Shown piece after piece: positions 54,161-63,834 of a stretch of DNA of 64,000 nt. The notes beneath the pieces are model-generated. The model had not been told where the DNA came from and searched no databases. It saw only the letters and a list, made by a program, of their open reading frames with translations. Position numbers and translations under genes: made by a program. The stretch covers positions 620,001 through 684,000 of the forward strand of contig NZ_CP063533.1 of NCBI RefSeq assembly GCF_028751035.1, given 5' to 3'. Each line of letters opens with the position of its first letter. The first letter of the stretch is position 1. The stretch comes from Helicobacter winghamensis ATCC BAA-430 (GTDB lineage Bacteria; Campylobacterota; Campylobacteria; Campylobacterales; Helicobacteraceae).

Positions 54161-54522
54161 AAGGGGATATGTATAGCGAGTGCAGCTTACATATTGATGG
54201 AGATTTAGAGGGGAATATTGTTGCAAAAACCAATGTGGTTATTGGTAAGAGTGGTAATGTAGATGGAAGTATTGATGCAGAGCATTTAGTAATTAGCGGG
54301 AAGCTTATGGGGAATTGCACTTGTAATGTTGTAGAGATTTTACCACAAGGCAGAATTGATGGTAGCATAGTAGCAAAAGAGTTAATCATTGAAAAAGGTG
54401 GAGAGTTTGTAGGGCAAAGTGTTGTGCATAAAAACAATGAGTTTGAGAAAAATACGACAGATTTAAAAGCGCCAAAATCAATTTCGTTAAACCAAAAAAC
54501 AGAGGAAGGTATTGCAAAGTAG
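54079..54522 (+). CDS. ccmA: Bactofilin, cell-shape protein CcmA
   Basis: 147 residues. The N-terminus MAIFTNNDKSTS and the repeats GTKIKGDMYSECSLHIDGDLEG and VVIGKSGNVDGSIDAEHLVI form the right-handed beta-helix of bactofilins. It should assemble into filaments that position the M23 peptidase. The start lies 82 bp inside the upstream gene, with AAGGAG at 54062-54067, and the N-terminus matches the start of H. pylori CcmA, so the overlap is real. It overlaps mfd by 11 bp. Confidence 0.92.
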   Translation: MAIFTNNDKSTSGNSGNTSIIAKGTKIKGDMYSECSLHIDGDLEGNIVAKTNVVIGKSGNVDGSIDAEHLVISGKLMGNCTCNVVEILPQGRIDGSIVAKELIIEKGGEFVGQSVVHKNNEFEKNTTDLKAPKSISLNQKTEEGIAK

Positions 54523-57500
54523 CGTCTATGCATTTTTAAAAGCGCGTAAAGGGGAGTTTAAAACGCGCTTTAAAAATGGGCTTATTATCTTGTGTGAAGA
54601 TGGAAGAAGTGCCTTATCTTGTGGAGATGTAGCGAAATTTTTAGGATTTAAAACATTTGTTTTTCCGGATTTTAGGGCAGCATTTGGTGATGATTTGCGC
54701 AGTTATCAAGAAGAATTAAGTGCGTTATTTTGGACATTAAGAGAGTTTTACACATTTAAAGGGGAGAAAATCTTATTTTCGCCCCTTTATACGCTACTGC
54801 ACCCCTTGCCAAATGCGGAATCGCTTTTGACGATGCAGCTAAAAGTGGGCGATGTTTTAAATCTTAAAAGTTTTAAAGAGAACTTGCTATATTTTGGTTA
54901 TGAATTTGTAGATTTGGTGGAGCTTGGTGGGGAAGTTTCAATGCGTGGGGATATTATTGATATTTTAACGCCAAACGAACAAAATCCTTATCGTATCACG
55001 CTTTTTGATGATGAGATTGAGAGCGTGCGCTATTTTGATTCTCAAACGCAATTATGTTCTAAAGAAAATTTAGATTCTTTAGAGATTCCTCCAGCGTTTT
55101 TAAGTTTAAATGCGGAATCTTATGAAAACTTAAAAGAAGCGATTTTAGCAATTTTACAAAAGCAATCAATACTAGATGGTGGAAGTGGAGATATTTTAGG
55201 CTTTGGATTTTGGTGTTTAGAAAATCTTGGAATCACAAAAGATTTTTTGCAAGATTATCCCTTTGTAGTTTTGCCTAATGTTAAGGAATTGGCAAAAGAA
55301 GCCTTGGGGTTTAATGAGCAAAATGCTAACAAATTACAATGTGTGTTTGAAGGCGAAACTTTAGAATCCACACAGGAATTTGAAGACTTTACTTATAATT
55401 TTAATAGCTTACAAAGTTTTTTAGAGTTTCATAAGCAAAAAACAATCACAATCCTTGCAAAAAGTGAAGCGCAAGTGCGTCAAGCTGGGATTCCACTAGA
55501 TGCGCCTTATACTTTTAAGTTTGGAGTGGATTATGCAATTAATCTTTTGGGCAAAGAGAGTTTAATTCTCTCTCTTAATACTCCACAAAAGCAGCAAAAA
55601 CGCGCGAAAGTTAAGATTTTGCTTGATGAATTAAAAGTTGGCGATTATGTGGTGCATTGTGATTATGGAATCGCAATTTTTAGTGGAATCACGCAGGCAA
55701 ATATTTTTGGTGCAACGCGTGATTTTATTGCGTTGCGCTATTTGGGTGAAGATAAACTTCTTTTGCCTGTTGAAAATTTAGATAGGATAGATCGCTATAT
55801 TGCTGATAGTGGTGGGATTCCAATTTTAGATAAACTTGGTAAAGGCTCTTTTGCAAAACTCAAAGAAAAGGTTAAAGAAAAACTTTTTGTGATTGCAAAT
55901 GCCATTATTGCGCTTGCGGCAAAGCGTGAATTAATAGATGGTGTGGTGTTTGATGTGCAAAAAGAAGAGATATTGCTCTTTCAAAATAAAAGTGGATTCC
56001 ATTATACGGAGGACCAAACACAAGCGGTTAATGAAATTTTTAAAGATTTAAGCAGCGGTAAGGTTATGGATAGGTTGCTTAGCGGAGATGTAGGCTTTGG
56101 AAAAACGGAAGTTGCAATGAATGCGATGTTTGTAGCGTTTTTAAGCGGTTTTCAATCGGCGATGATTGTGCCAACAACCTTGCTTGCCTATCAGCATTTT
56201 AACACGCTAAAAGAGCGATTTGTGCCTTTTGGATTTAAGTTAGCGCGCTTGGATAGATATGTTAGCACAAAAGAAAAGAAACAAATTTTAAGAGACTTGA
56301 AAAATGGAGAGTTAAATGCAGTAGTTGGCACACACGCTTTATTAAGTGCGGAGTTTAAAAATCTTGCTTTAATGGTGGTTGATGAAGAGCATAAATTTGG
56401 CGTGAAACAAAAAGAAAAAATTAAGGATTTGAGTCAAAATATCCATTTGCTCTCAATGTCAGCAACCCCGATTCCAAGAACGCTAAATATGGCACTCTCG
56501 CATATTAAGGGTTTAAGTGAACTAAAAACTCCCCCAAGTGAGCGTCAAGCAACGCGTACCTTTGTAAAGCAGCTTGATGATACTCTTTTAAAGGAAATCA
56601 TTATGCGTGAAATGCGGCGCGGTGGGCAAATGTTTTATATCCACAATAGCATTGCGACAATCCGGCAAAAAAAAGAGGAAATTTTGCGCGTGTTACCAAC
56701 GCTTAAGATCGCGATTTTACACTCACAAATTCCAGCACAAGAGGCAGAGGATATTGTGTTAGAGTTTGCTAAAGGGACTTATCAAATTTTGCTTTGCACA
56801 AGCATTGTGGAATCGGGTATCCATTTGCCTAATGCAAATACGATTTTAGTGGATAATGCAAATTATTTTGGAATTGCAGATTTGCACCAGTTGCGTGGGC
56901 GTGTTGGGCGTGGGAATAAAGAAGGTTTTTGTTATTTGCTTATAGAAGATTTTGAGTCCATCACAGAAGATGCTAAAAAGCGTTTGTTGGCTTTAGAGAA
57001 AAATTCCTTTTTAGGCAGTGGGGGGGCGTTAGCCTATCACGATTTAGAAATTCGCGGTGGGGGGAATTTGCTAGGGGAGGCACAGAGTGGGCATATTAAA
57101 AATATTGGCTACTCACTCTATCTTAGAATGCTTGAAGATGCGATTTTTGCATTAAGTGGAAATGTGGCGCAAAAGGAAGCAAATGTAGAGGTTAAATTAA
57201 GCGTAACGGCGTTTTTAAATGCGGAGTTGATAGAATCCGAACGCTTGCGTTTAGAGATTTATCGGCGATTATCAAAATGCCAAGAAGAAAAGGCTGTGTT
57301 TGCAATAGAAGGGGAGATTGAAGAAAGATTTGGGCGTTTGGATATTTACACAAGGCAGTTTTTGGATTTAATTCGCATTAAGATTGTTGCAAGAAATTGT
57401 GGAATCGCAAGCATTATGAATTATCAACAAAACATTAGTTTTACTTCAAATAATGGCGATAAGATAAGCATTAAAGCAAGTAGCAAAGATGAAGATGATG

Positions 57501-57547
57501 TGCTAAAGGCGGTGTTTTTGCATTTAGAAAAGCTACAAAAAGGATAA
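54512..57547 (+). CDS. mfd: Transcription-repair coupling factor Mfd, TTG start
   Basis: 1011 residues. N-terminal UvrB-like domains (DLVELGGEVSMRGDIIDIL), RNA-polymerase-interacting CarD-like domain (LKVGDYVVHCDYGIAIFSGI), then the translocase: Walker A GDVGFGKTEVA, box II VVDEEHKFG, motif III SMSATPIPRTL, motif VI QLRGRVGRG. The C-terminal TRCF domain is present. It removes RNA polymerase stalled at lesions and recruits UvrA. The TTG start lies in the 3' end of ccmA with AGGAAGG upstream. A G7 run occurs at 57020-57026. Confidence 0.96.
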   Translation: MQSSVYAFLKARKGEFKTRFKNGLIILCEDGRSALSCGDVAKFLGFKTFVFPDFRAAFGDDLRSYQEELSALFWTLREFYTFKGEKILFSPLYTLLHPLPNAESLLTMQLKVGDVLNLKSFKENLLYFGYEFVDLVELGGEVSMRGDIIDILTPNEQNPYRITLFDDEIESVRYFDSQTQLCSKENLDSLEIPPAFLSLNAESYENLKEAILAILQKQSILDGGSGDILGFGFWCLENLGITKDFLQDYPFVVLPNVKELAKEALGFNEQNANKLQCVFEGETLESTQEFEDFTYNFNSLQSFLEFHKQKTITILAKSEAQVRQAGIPLDAPYTFKFGVDYAINLLGKESLILSLNTPQKQQKRAKVKILLDELKVGDYVVHCDYGIAIFSGITQANIFGATRDFIALRYLGEDKLLLPVENLDRIDRYIADSGGIPILDKLGKGSFAKLKEKVKEKLFVIANAIIALAAKRELIDGVVFDVQKEEILLFQNKSGFHYTEDQTQAVNEIFKDLSSGKVMDRLLSGDVGFGKTEVAMNAMFVAFLSGFQSAMIVPTTLLAYQHFNTLKERFVPFGFKLARLDRYVSTKEKKQILRDLKNGELNAVVGTHALLSAEFKNLALMVVDEEHKFGVKQKEKIKDLSQNIHLLSMSATPIPRTLNMALSHIKGLSELKTPPSERQATRTFVKQLDDTLLKEIIMREMRRGGQMFYIHNSIATIRQKKEEILRVLPTLKIAILHSQIPAQEAEDIVLEFAKGTYQILLCTSIVESGIHLPNANTILVDNANYFGIADLHQLRGRVGRGNKEGFCYLLIEDFESITEDAKKRLLALEKNSFLGSGGALAYHDLEIRGGGNLLGEAQSGHIKNIGYSLYLRMLEDAIFALSGNVAQKEANVEVKLSVTAFLNAELIESERLRLEIYRRLSKCQEEKAVFAIEGEIEERFGRLDIYTRQFLDLIRIKIVARNCGIASIMNYQQNISFTSNNGDKISIKASSKDEDDVLKAVFLHLEKLQKG

Positions 57548-57549
57548 GA

Positions 57550-58365
57550 ATGCGCTTTGGATTTATTGGCGATATTGTAGGCAGGGTTGGTAGGAATCAA
57601 ATTGCGCGTTATGTGAAGGAAGTAAGGGAGAATTATAAGCTTCAACTTGTGATTGCAAATGGGGAGAATGCAAGCCACGGGTTTGGACTAACAGGCAAAA
57701 GCATTGCAGAGCTTCAGGGCTATGGAGTGGATATTTTTACAGGGGGGAATCATACTTGGGATAAAAAGGAAATCACTGCATTTTTAGCCCTTGAAAATTC
57801 TAATGTGTTGCGTCCGCATAATTATCCTAAAGGTGTTGTTGGAAGTGGCGTGTATAAGGGAGATGTGGATGGTGAAAAATTTGCAGTGGTCAATTTAATG
57901 GGGCATTTTGGTATGCCGCAATGTGATAATGCTTTTGTTTGTGCAAATGCTACCATTGAAGCCTTGCAAGAGGAAGGGATTAAGAATATTATTGTGGATT
58001 TTCACGCGGAAGCCACAAGTGAGAAGCGCGCAATGTTTATGATGTTAAAGGGTAGAATTGCAGCAATTTTTGGCACACATACGCATATTGGAACAGATGA
58101 TTTAGAGATTTTTGAAGGAAGTTTTGGCGTGAGTGATGTGGGAATGAGTGGAGCTAGGGAGAGTGTGATAGGAATGGAGTGTGAAGAGCCTATTAATCGC
58201 TTTTTAACAGGGATTCCTAACCGCTTAAGTGTGCCAGAAAAGAGTGGAATCCCTAGCATTTTTCAAATGATTGTGTGTGAAATCATTGATGGTAAATGTG
58301 TGGAGGCTTTTAAATTAAAGGCGATAGATAATGGAGTGATAGAAAAAACATTGGTTGCAAAATAA
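57550..58365 (+). CDS. YmdB-family metallophosphoesterase
   Basis: 271 residues. Metal-binding motifs in order: GDIVGRVGRN, NGENASHGFG, GGNHTWDKKE, DFHAEATSEK, GTHTHIGTDD. These are complete and match the TIGR00282/YmdB group, whose studied members hydrolyse cyclic nucleotides (cAMP) or affect RNA turnover. It follows mfd by two bases and precedes the UbiD-family gene by nine, so it is in the same transcript. Physiological role here is not determined. Confidence 0.88.
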   Translation: MRFGFIGDIVGRVGRNQIARYVKEVRENYKLQLVIANGENASHGFGLTGKSIAELQGYGVDIFTGGNHTWDKKEITAFLALENSNVLRPHNYPKGVVGSGVYKGDVDGEKFAVVNLMGHFGMPQCDNAFVCANATIEALQEEGIKNIIVDFHAEATSEKRAMFMMLKGRIAAIFGTHTHIGTDDLEIFEGSFGVSDVGMSGARESVIGMECEEPINRFLTGIPNRLSVPEKSGIPSIFQMIVCEIIDGKCVEAFKLKAIDNGVIEKTLVAK

Positions 58366-58374
58366 GGAGAGCAA

Positions 58375-60258
58375 ATGCGACAAACCATTGATAAGCTAAA
58401 AGCAAATAATGCGTTAAAAGTGATTAGTGAGCCTTTAGATGTGGAGCTAGAGATTCCGCATCTAGCGTATTTAGAAGTTAAAAGCAAGGATTCTAAAGCG
58501 TTGTTATTTGTAAATCCTGTGGATAAGGCTAGGGGTGTGCAGTATGAAACGCCTGTGCTTATGAATCTTTTTGGGAGTTTTAAGCTTGTAGAATTGCTCA
58601 TCGGAGATGTGGAGGGTCAAGCAAGTGAAGTTGCAAAGCTACTTAAACTAAAGCCCCCTAGAAGCTTTAAGCAGGCTCTAGCTTTGCTCCCTAGTCTTTT
58701 GAATTTGCGCAACTTATCGCCTAAGATTTTAAAGGGTAGGGGCTTGTGCCAAGAAGTGATTAAGCAAGGCAGTGAAGTGGATTTAGAAGCAATTCCTGTG
58801 CTTAAAACTTGGAGTGATGATGGGGGGAGATTTATCACAATGGGGCAGTGTTACACGCAAAGCCTTGATGGATGCGTGCGCAATCTTGGAATGTATCGCT
58901 TGCAAGTGTATGATAAAAATCATTTAGGGCTGCATTGGCAAATCCATAAAGATAGCGTGCATTTGCTAGAAGAATATCGCAAGGCGGGTAAAAAAATGCC
59001 TGTTAGCATTGCTATTGGTGGAGATCCGCTTTATACTTGGTGTGCCACTGCGCCACTGCCTTATGGAATGTATGAATTAATGCTTTATGGCTTTATTAAA
59101 AAGCAAAGGGCGAAACTTGTGCGCTGTGTGAGCAATGATTTGTGTGTGCCTTATGATGCGGATTTTGTGATTGAAGGGTTTGTAGAACCTACAATGCGTG
59201 ATGAAGGAAGATTTGGTGACCACACGGGATTTTACACGCCCATTGAGCCATATCCTGTGCTTGAAGTGTATGCAATTACTTCTAAAAAAAATCCTGTGTA
59301 TTTAGCCACAGTGGTGGGTAAGCCTCCTTTAGAAGATAAGTATTTAGGTTATCCGACAGAGCGAATCTTTTTGCCCTTATTGCAAACAACAACGCCAGAT
59401 TTAATGGAATATTATATGCCTGAAAATGGAGTGTTTCATAATCTTATTTTAGCAAAAATTAAGGCACGATTTCCTAATGCCGCAAAACAGAGTATGCACG
59501 CCTTTTGGGGTGTTGGACAGATGAGTTTTGTCAAACACGCAATTTTTGTAGATGAAAATGCTCCAAAACTCCAAGATTTAGAGATTATTCCTTATCTCTT
59601 AAATCGCTTTAGCACGCAACATTGTTTAATTAGCGATGGGGTGTGTGATGCGCTAGATCACGCTTCCCCAGAGTTTGCAAAAGGGGGGAAACTAGGGGTG
59701 GATTGCACGCAAGATTATGCAAAGGATTTAAAAGATTGTGAAGTGCTTAGTGATAATGCTTTGCAAGAGATTTTAGCAAATGTTCTAAAAGAAGGTGGGG
59801 AAGTCAAGCGTGTTAGGCAAATTTACGCAGAGACAAAAAATCCTATTGCATTAGTTGCTATAAATAAAAAAGATTCCATAGGTAAGGCGGTTTTGGATTT
59901 AGGTCATAAAAAGTTGGAATCTAAAAATGAACAAAAATTAGAATTGCTGCAAAAACACACACGCATTATCGTGGTTGTGGATAACGCAAAAAATGATTTA
60001 GAAAATTTATATATGCTACTTTGGCGCGTGGTAAATAATATTGATGCAAAACGCGATGTGGTGATTTTAGATTCCATTGTTTTTATAGACGCAACAGATA
60101 AAGATGCGCGTGATGGGCATTTAAGGGAGTGGCCTAAAGAAACGGATTGCTCTATAGAAGTGCTAAGGAACTTGGAGGTAAAAGGGCTTTTAAAAGATTA
60201 TGGGGATTTAGAGAAGTTTTATCGCGCATTTCATATTGATAAATCTTATAATTGTTAA
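58375..60258 (+). CDS. UbiD-family decarboxylase
   Basis: 627 residues. GGRFITMGQCYT, GLHWQIHKDSVHLLEEYR, IAIGGDPLYTW, FVIEGFVEPTMRDEGRFGDHTGFY and PVYLATVVGKPPLEDKYLG are UbiD motifs; the last two hold the catalytic Glu/Arg region of prenylated-FMN enzymes. Campylobacterota lack ubiquinone and make menaquinone by the futalosine route, in which UbiD/UbiX-type enzymes are thought to remove a carboxylate. The length (about 130 over E. coli UbiD) comes from a C-terminal extension (about residues 480-627) that includes a repeat-like DILDSIVFIDATDKDARDG segment, common in this group. Confidence 0.88.
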   Translation: MRQTIDKLKANNALKVISEPLDVELEIPHLAYLEVKSKDSKALLFVNPVDKARGVQYETPVLMNLFGSFKLVELLIGDVEGQASEVAKLLKLKPPRSFKQALALLPSLLNLRNLSPKILKGRGLCQEVIKQGSEVDLEAIPVLKTWSDDGGRFITMGQCYTQSLDGCVRNLGMYRLQVYDKNHLGLHWQIHKDSVHLLEEYRKAGKKMPVSIAIGGDPLYTWCATAPLPYGMYELMLYGFIKKQRAKLVRCVSNDLCVPYDADFVIEGFVEPTMRDEGRFGDHTGFYTPIEPYPVLEVYAITSKKNPVYLATVVGKPPLEDKYLGYPTERIFLPLLQTTTPDLMEYYMPENGVFHNLILAKIKARFPNAAKQSMHAFWGVGQMSFVKHAIFVDENAPKLQDLEIIPYLLNRFSTQHCLISDGVCDALDHASPEFAKGGKLGVDCTQDYAKDLKDCEVLSDNALQEILANVLKEGGEVKRVRQIYAETKNPIALVAINKKDSIGKAVLDLGHKKLESKNEQKLELLQKHTRIIVVVDNAKNDLENLYMLLWRVVNNIDAKRDVVILDSIVFIDATDKDARDGHLREWPKETDCSIEVLRNLEVKGLLKDYGDLEKFYRAFHIDKSYNC

Positions 60259-60312
60259 GAAGATTTTGACAAATTTAAGGCAGAATTTTAGCATTTTATT
60301 AAAGGGGCTTAT

Positions 60313-60864
60313 ATGGAAAATAAACCTAAAACGCGTAAAATTTGGCTTAAAGAGCTAAAATCTGAAATTATGGAATTACGTCATCAAAATTTAAGCGATA
60401 AAGAGATTAAGCGAAAAATGCGTTTAGCATTGCGCGAACATTCTACTAGGCTAGAAGTGGCGGTGGGATTTGTGTTTTGGCTTATCGTTTTAGCATTGGT
60501 TGGGTTTGGAATACATATTGGATATGCGGTATTGATGTGGGAAGCGCGTCTATATGAATTTAGTGTGTATTTTTCGCCTTATACTTCAATGCTTATTTTT
60601 ATGTTTTTATGTGTTGTGCTGTGTGGGATTTTGATTGTTTGGTTTGGATATTTTGCGGATTGTTTTAGATTCCATAAAATTCTTGATGATACTTTAGAAG
60701 AGCAGTTTTATTTAAAACTCTTTAAAACATTGTTATTGCTTAGTTTGATGGGGTTTGTGGTGTTTATGATAATAGTGTTTTTTGTTGGGCTTCAGATTTC
60801 GGATTTTTATGGAATTCCACTTGGCAGAAGTTTATTTGAAACACTAATGGAGATTATAGATTGA
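60313..60864 (+). CDS. Membrane protein of unknown function
   Basis: 183 residues. A charged cytoplasmic head of about 50 residues (KIWLKELKSEIMELRHQNLS, KEIKRKMRLALREH) then three helices at about 52-76, 94-116 and 138-162. The head looks amphipathic or nucleotide/RNA-binding but no family is recognised. AAAGGGG ribosome site 7 bases before the ATG. It overlaps the S1-type gene by four bases and should be in one transcript with it. Confidence 0.7.
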   Translation: MENKPKTRKIWLKELKSEIMELRHQNLSDKEIKRKMRLALREHSTRLEVAVGFVFWLIVLALVGFGIHIGYAVLMWEARLYEFSVYFSPYTSMLIFMFLCVVLCGILIVWFGYFADCFRFHKILDDTLEEQFYLKLFKTLLLLSLMGFVVFMIIVFFVGLQISDFYGIPLGRSLFETLMEIID

Positions 60865-61691
60865 GCAGTGTTGGATTAATTAAAACATTGGTGATTTCGC
60901 GTTTTGCAAATCCGGGGGCGTATTTGTTTGATGGTGTTGATGAAGTTTTGCTTCCAAATGCGTATGTGCCAAAGGATGCAAAGATAGGCGATAAAATAGA
61001 AGTGTTTTTATATACAGATTCTAGTGATAGACCTGTGGCAACAACACTAATGCCAAAGGCACAAAGGGGAGAAATCGCGGTTTTAAAAGTAGTGGATAAA
61101 AACAATTTAGGCTGTTTTTTAGATTTAGGTATTGCAAAAGATGTTTTTATGCCAACAAAGATTCCGCAAAATTATCCTATTGGTAGTGAAGTAGCAGTAT
61201 TTTTGACTTTAGATAGGGAAAATCGTTTGCTTGCAAAAGAAAATATAAAGCCTTATTTGCAGAATTTCAAAACAAACTTACAGACAATGAAAGTTGGAGT
61301 GAAAGTTAGAATTCTACCTTTTAGAAAAACTCCATTAGGTTTTGAATGCGTGATTAATGGAGAGAATTTAGGCTTGCTTTATCATAATGAAGTTTTTGGT
61401 GAGTTTATGCTTTATGAAGCTAGGGAAGGTTATATCAAGCGCATTTATCACAATGGAAAATGTGATTTAAGTCTAAAGCATCCTTTGTCTAAAAATGATA
61501 AAAAGTCGGAATCTACAATACTTTTGGGATTACTAAGAGATAGAGGAGTGTTAGAATTAAATTATGATAGCGAGCCTATGAAAATTTACGCGCAATGCAA
61601 GATGAGCAAAAAGGCTTTTAAGCGCGCATTAAGCGCATTATTAAGTGAGAGTAAGGTTGTGCTTGAAAATGGAGTGATTAAAAGAAAGTAA
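60861..61691 (+). CDS. S1-like RNA-binding protein (CvfB/YitL family), TTG start
   Basis: 276 residues. N-terminal beta-barrels (LIKTLVISRFANPGAYLFDG; VFLYTDSSDRPVATTLMPKAQRGEIAVLKVV; GCFLDLGIAKDVFMPTKI) are the tandem S1-like domains of CvfB, and the C-terminal part (KVVLENGVIKRK at the end) is its winged-helix domain. The family affects virulence or translation in Gram-positives; the role in Helicobacter is unknown. The TTG start lies four bases within the upstream gene. The stop is one base from that of the convergent propeller gene. Confidence 0.85.
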   Translation: MSSVGLIKTLVISRFANPGAYLFDGVDEVLLPNAYVPKDAKIGDKIEVFLYTDSSDRPVATTLMPKAQRGEIAVLKVVDKNNLGCFLDLGIAKDVFMPTKIPQNYPIGSEVAVFLTLDRENRLLAKENIKPYLQNFKTNLQTMKVGVKVRILPFRKTPLGFECVINGENLGLLYHNEVFGEFMLYEAREGYIKRIYHNGKCDLSLKHPLSKNDKKSESTILLGLLRDRGVLELNYDSEPMKIYAQCKMSKKAFKRALSALLSESKVVLENGVIKRK

Positions 61692-61692
61692 A

Positions 61693-63834
61693 TTAAGTCT
61701 TTATTACAAGTAAGGATTTTGCTACAGGTTCCATTAATGAGCATTGTAAAGTGTCGCTCTTGGTTTCTAAAATGTGTTCTAGAATAGGGTAGAGTTCTAA
61801 TTCTTTAGAAACTTTTATAATATCTTCATCTTTGCCATAGCGTTTAATATATTGACTGAAGCTACTATGCCAGTCAATGTTTTTTTGCGTGCGTTTTGGG
61901 TTATTGTATTGAAATTCTCTTAAATAAGCAGCTTTTAAAAGAGTGTTGGTTTTAGTTTTTAGGCTACCAATAGTTGTGTAATCTTTTAGAAGTTGCAATA
62001 CAATTTTTGGCTCCCCTTTTGTTGCAACTTTAAATGCTTGTTCGAAAATTTCCAAAAATTGGTCATAAAGCATCTTAAACTCTTTAGTATTTTTTAATTC
62101 AATGCTTGTTTCTGCCAAATTAAATGCTTCTTTTATATTGTTGTGTGTATAGGCTGTTAAGAATCTTTTTTTAAGATGAAGGATTTTTAGTTTTTCATTG
62201 GTTATTTTCTTGAAAAATGGAATATTATTTAGATATTCGCATAATTTTAATGCTTGTTCTATGTTGTTTTCTTTTTCAAAAATATTAATATGTTTGAGCA
62301 AATTTTTGCTTGCATAAAGTGCTTTTTTGTAAGTGTGAGTTTCTTTTAAAAAATGAAACTTCTCGCATAAAGAAAAATAAGCAATCATATTTTTGTCTTT
62401 ATAGATTTGCTCTGCTTCTAAAAAAATATTTGCATTATCTAGTAATAATTGTATATCCCTCTTTTTGGATTCTACATCATTAAATACGCCTAGGAGTTCT
62501 TTTGCTTTTTTGATATTTAGTGTGGTATCTTCCAAGAGAAGAACTTGGCAAGTCCTAAAAATCTTTTGCCAAAGTTCTTCTATATTTTCATAAGAGAGTG
62601 TATTTTTGACAAAGGGGTATCTCTCTGCGATTGCATAGGCTTTGATGTAATTTTTTTTCTCCGCAGCGTCAATAAATTCTGCTATATAATGGACTTGTTC
62701 TAGGCAAGTGTTAAATTCTTGCTTTTTTTCTATATCTCTCATAAAAGGATTGGTTAATTTTATAGCTTCTTGGATGAGATTTTTGGATAATAAGGCAACA
62801 GCTTGTTTTAGTGTTTCTTTCCACTGTGTATCAAGTTTTTCTTTGTAGATTTTTAAGGTGCACAAAAAAATGTTATCTTGATAAAACATTTCTGTGGCAT
62901 TGCTAATGCTATCAATTTCTAGCGTTCTAAGAAAGGCTTCCATTTGAAATGCAGTGTCGTAATATTCAATTGTGCCATCACTATATCCTAGGAATAGGAT
63001 ATTTTCACAAAAGTGTATTGTTGTGATTCCATAATGCGTAACTTTTAGTGTCTCTACAAGTTTATTTGACGAGATTCTTATTAAAAATAATGAATTGTCC
63101 CTAGAACCAACAAGAGCGAAGTCTGTATTTGGAATTCTTTTACAGAAAGTCAGCCAAGTGTCTTTGAAATGATTTTTGTTAAGGATTTTGTTTTCTATTA
63201 AGTCATATAGAATTGTTTCTCCATTGCGAGTAATACAAAAGATTCTCGTGTTGTCTTTGTCGAACAATGCATCTTCAACTATGCTATCAAAGGTTGTCTT
63301 GGTAATTATTTTATCATAGGGAATATTTACTACGATAAATTCTCCACTAAAGCTGGCCCCTAGAGCATAAAGTTCATCATCGCTAAAAGCTATTGTAGAA
63401 ATAGAATCAGAAAAAGGAGAAGAGCTTAGTAAAAAATTATAATTTTTTCCATAATATACAACAATTCTTCCGCATTCCCCTCCGGTTGCTAAGTAAGTAT
63501 CATTAGGGGAAAAAATCGCTTTAGTAATTTCTTTTTTTTGCCAAGTCAGTGGCTCTAATTCTTTAATTTGCTCCAAGCCAATTACAGATCCTATATTAGT
63601 GTTGCTAAAGCCAATTGCGAAACATTTCTGTTTATTGGCAAAGCCCACTGCCTTGCTAAATTCAAAAAGGGGCTTTCTATCTTTTTGAATAATTGTGGAT
63701 TTTTCTAAAATTTTATTTTGTTTTGAAAATGCATAGGTGTTATAAAGATTATCTACTGCATAAATCTTATCTGAATCTGTACCAATTCCTAAAACACTAT
63801 TAGAAAGAGAGAAAGCTCCTTTTAAAGGTAGCAT
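61693..63834 (-). CDS. Beta-propeller plus alpha-solenoid protein of unknown function
   Basis: 713 residues on the minus strand. Residues ~1-305 show seven-blade-like WD40/PQQ-type repeats (for example KAIFSPNDTYLATGGECGRIVVYYG, TIAFSDDELYALGASFSGEFIVVNI, ITTIHFCENILFLGYSDGTIEYYD). The remaining ~400 residues are almost all helix with repeated motifs such as A..YPFVKNTLSYE and CEKFHFLKETHTYKKA, which recall TPR-like solenoids. No signal peptide or membrane helix. This propeller-then-solenoid order is that of eukaryotic coat proteins, though convergence is possible. AAGGA precedes the ATG. It is probably conserved in Campylobacterota, but I do not know its role. Confidence 0.75.
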   Translation of the reverse strand: MLPLKGAFSLSNSVLGIGTDSDKIYAVDNLYNTYAFSKQNKILEKSTIIQKDRKPLFEFSKAVGFANKQKCFAIGFSNTNIGSVIGLEQIKELEPLTWQKKEITKAIFSPNDTYLATGGECGRIVVYYGKNYNFLLSSSPFSDSISTIAFSDDELYALGASFSGEFIVVNIPYDKIITKTTFDSIVEDALFDKDNTRIFCITRNGETILYDLIENKILNKNHFKDTWLTFCKRIPNTDFALVGSRDNSLFLIRISSNKLVETLKVTHYGITTIHFCENILFLGYSDGTIEYYDTAFQMEAFLRTLEIDSISNATEMFYQDNIFLCTLKIYKEKLDTQWKETLKQAVALLSKNLIQEAIKLTNPFMRDIEKKQEFNTCLEQVHYIAEFIDAAEKKNYIKAYAIAERYPFVKNTLSYENIEELWQKIFRTCQVLLLEDTTLNIKKAKELLGVFNDVESKKRDIQLLLDNANIFLEAEQIYKDKNMIAYFSLCEKFHFLKETHTYKKALYASKNLLKHINIFEKENNIEQALKLCEYLNNIPFFKKITNEKLKILHLKKRFLTAYTHNNIKEAFNLAETSIELKNTKEFKMLYDQFLEIFEQAFKVATKGEPKIVLQLLKDYTTIGSLKTKTNTLLKAAYLREFQYNNPKRTQKNIDWHSSFSQYIKRYGKDEDIIKVSKELELYPILEHILETKSDTLQCSLMEPVAKSLLVIKT

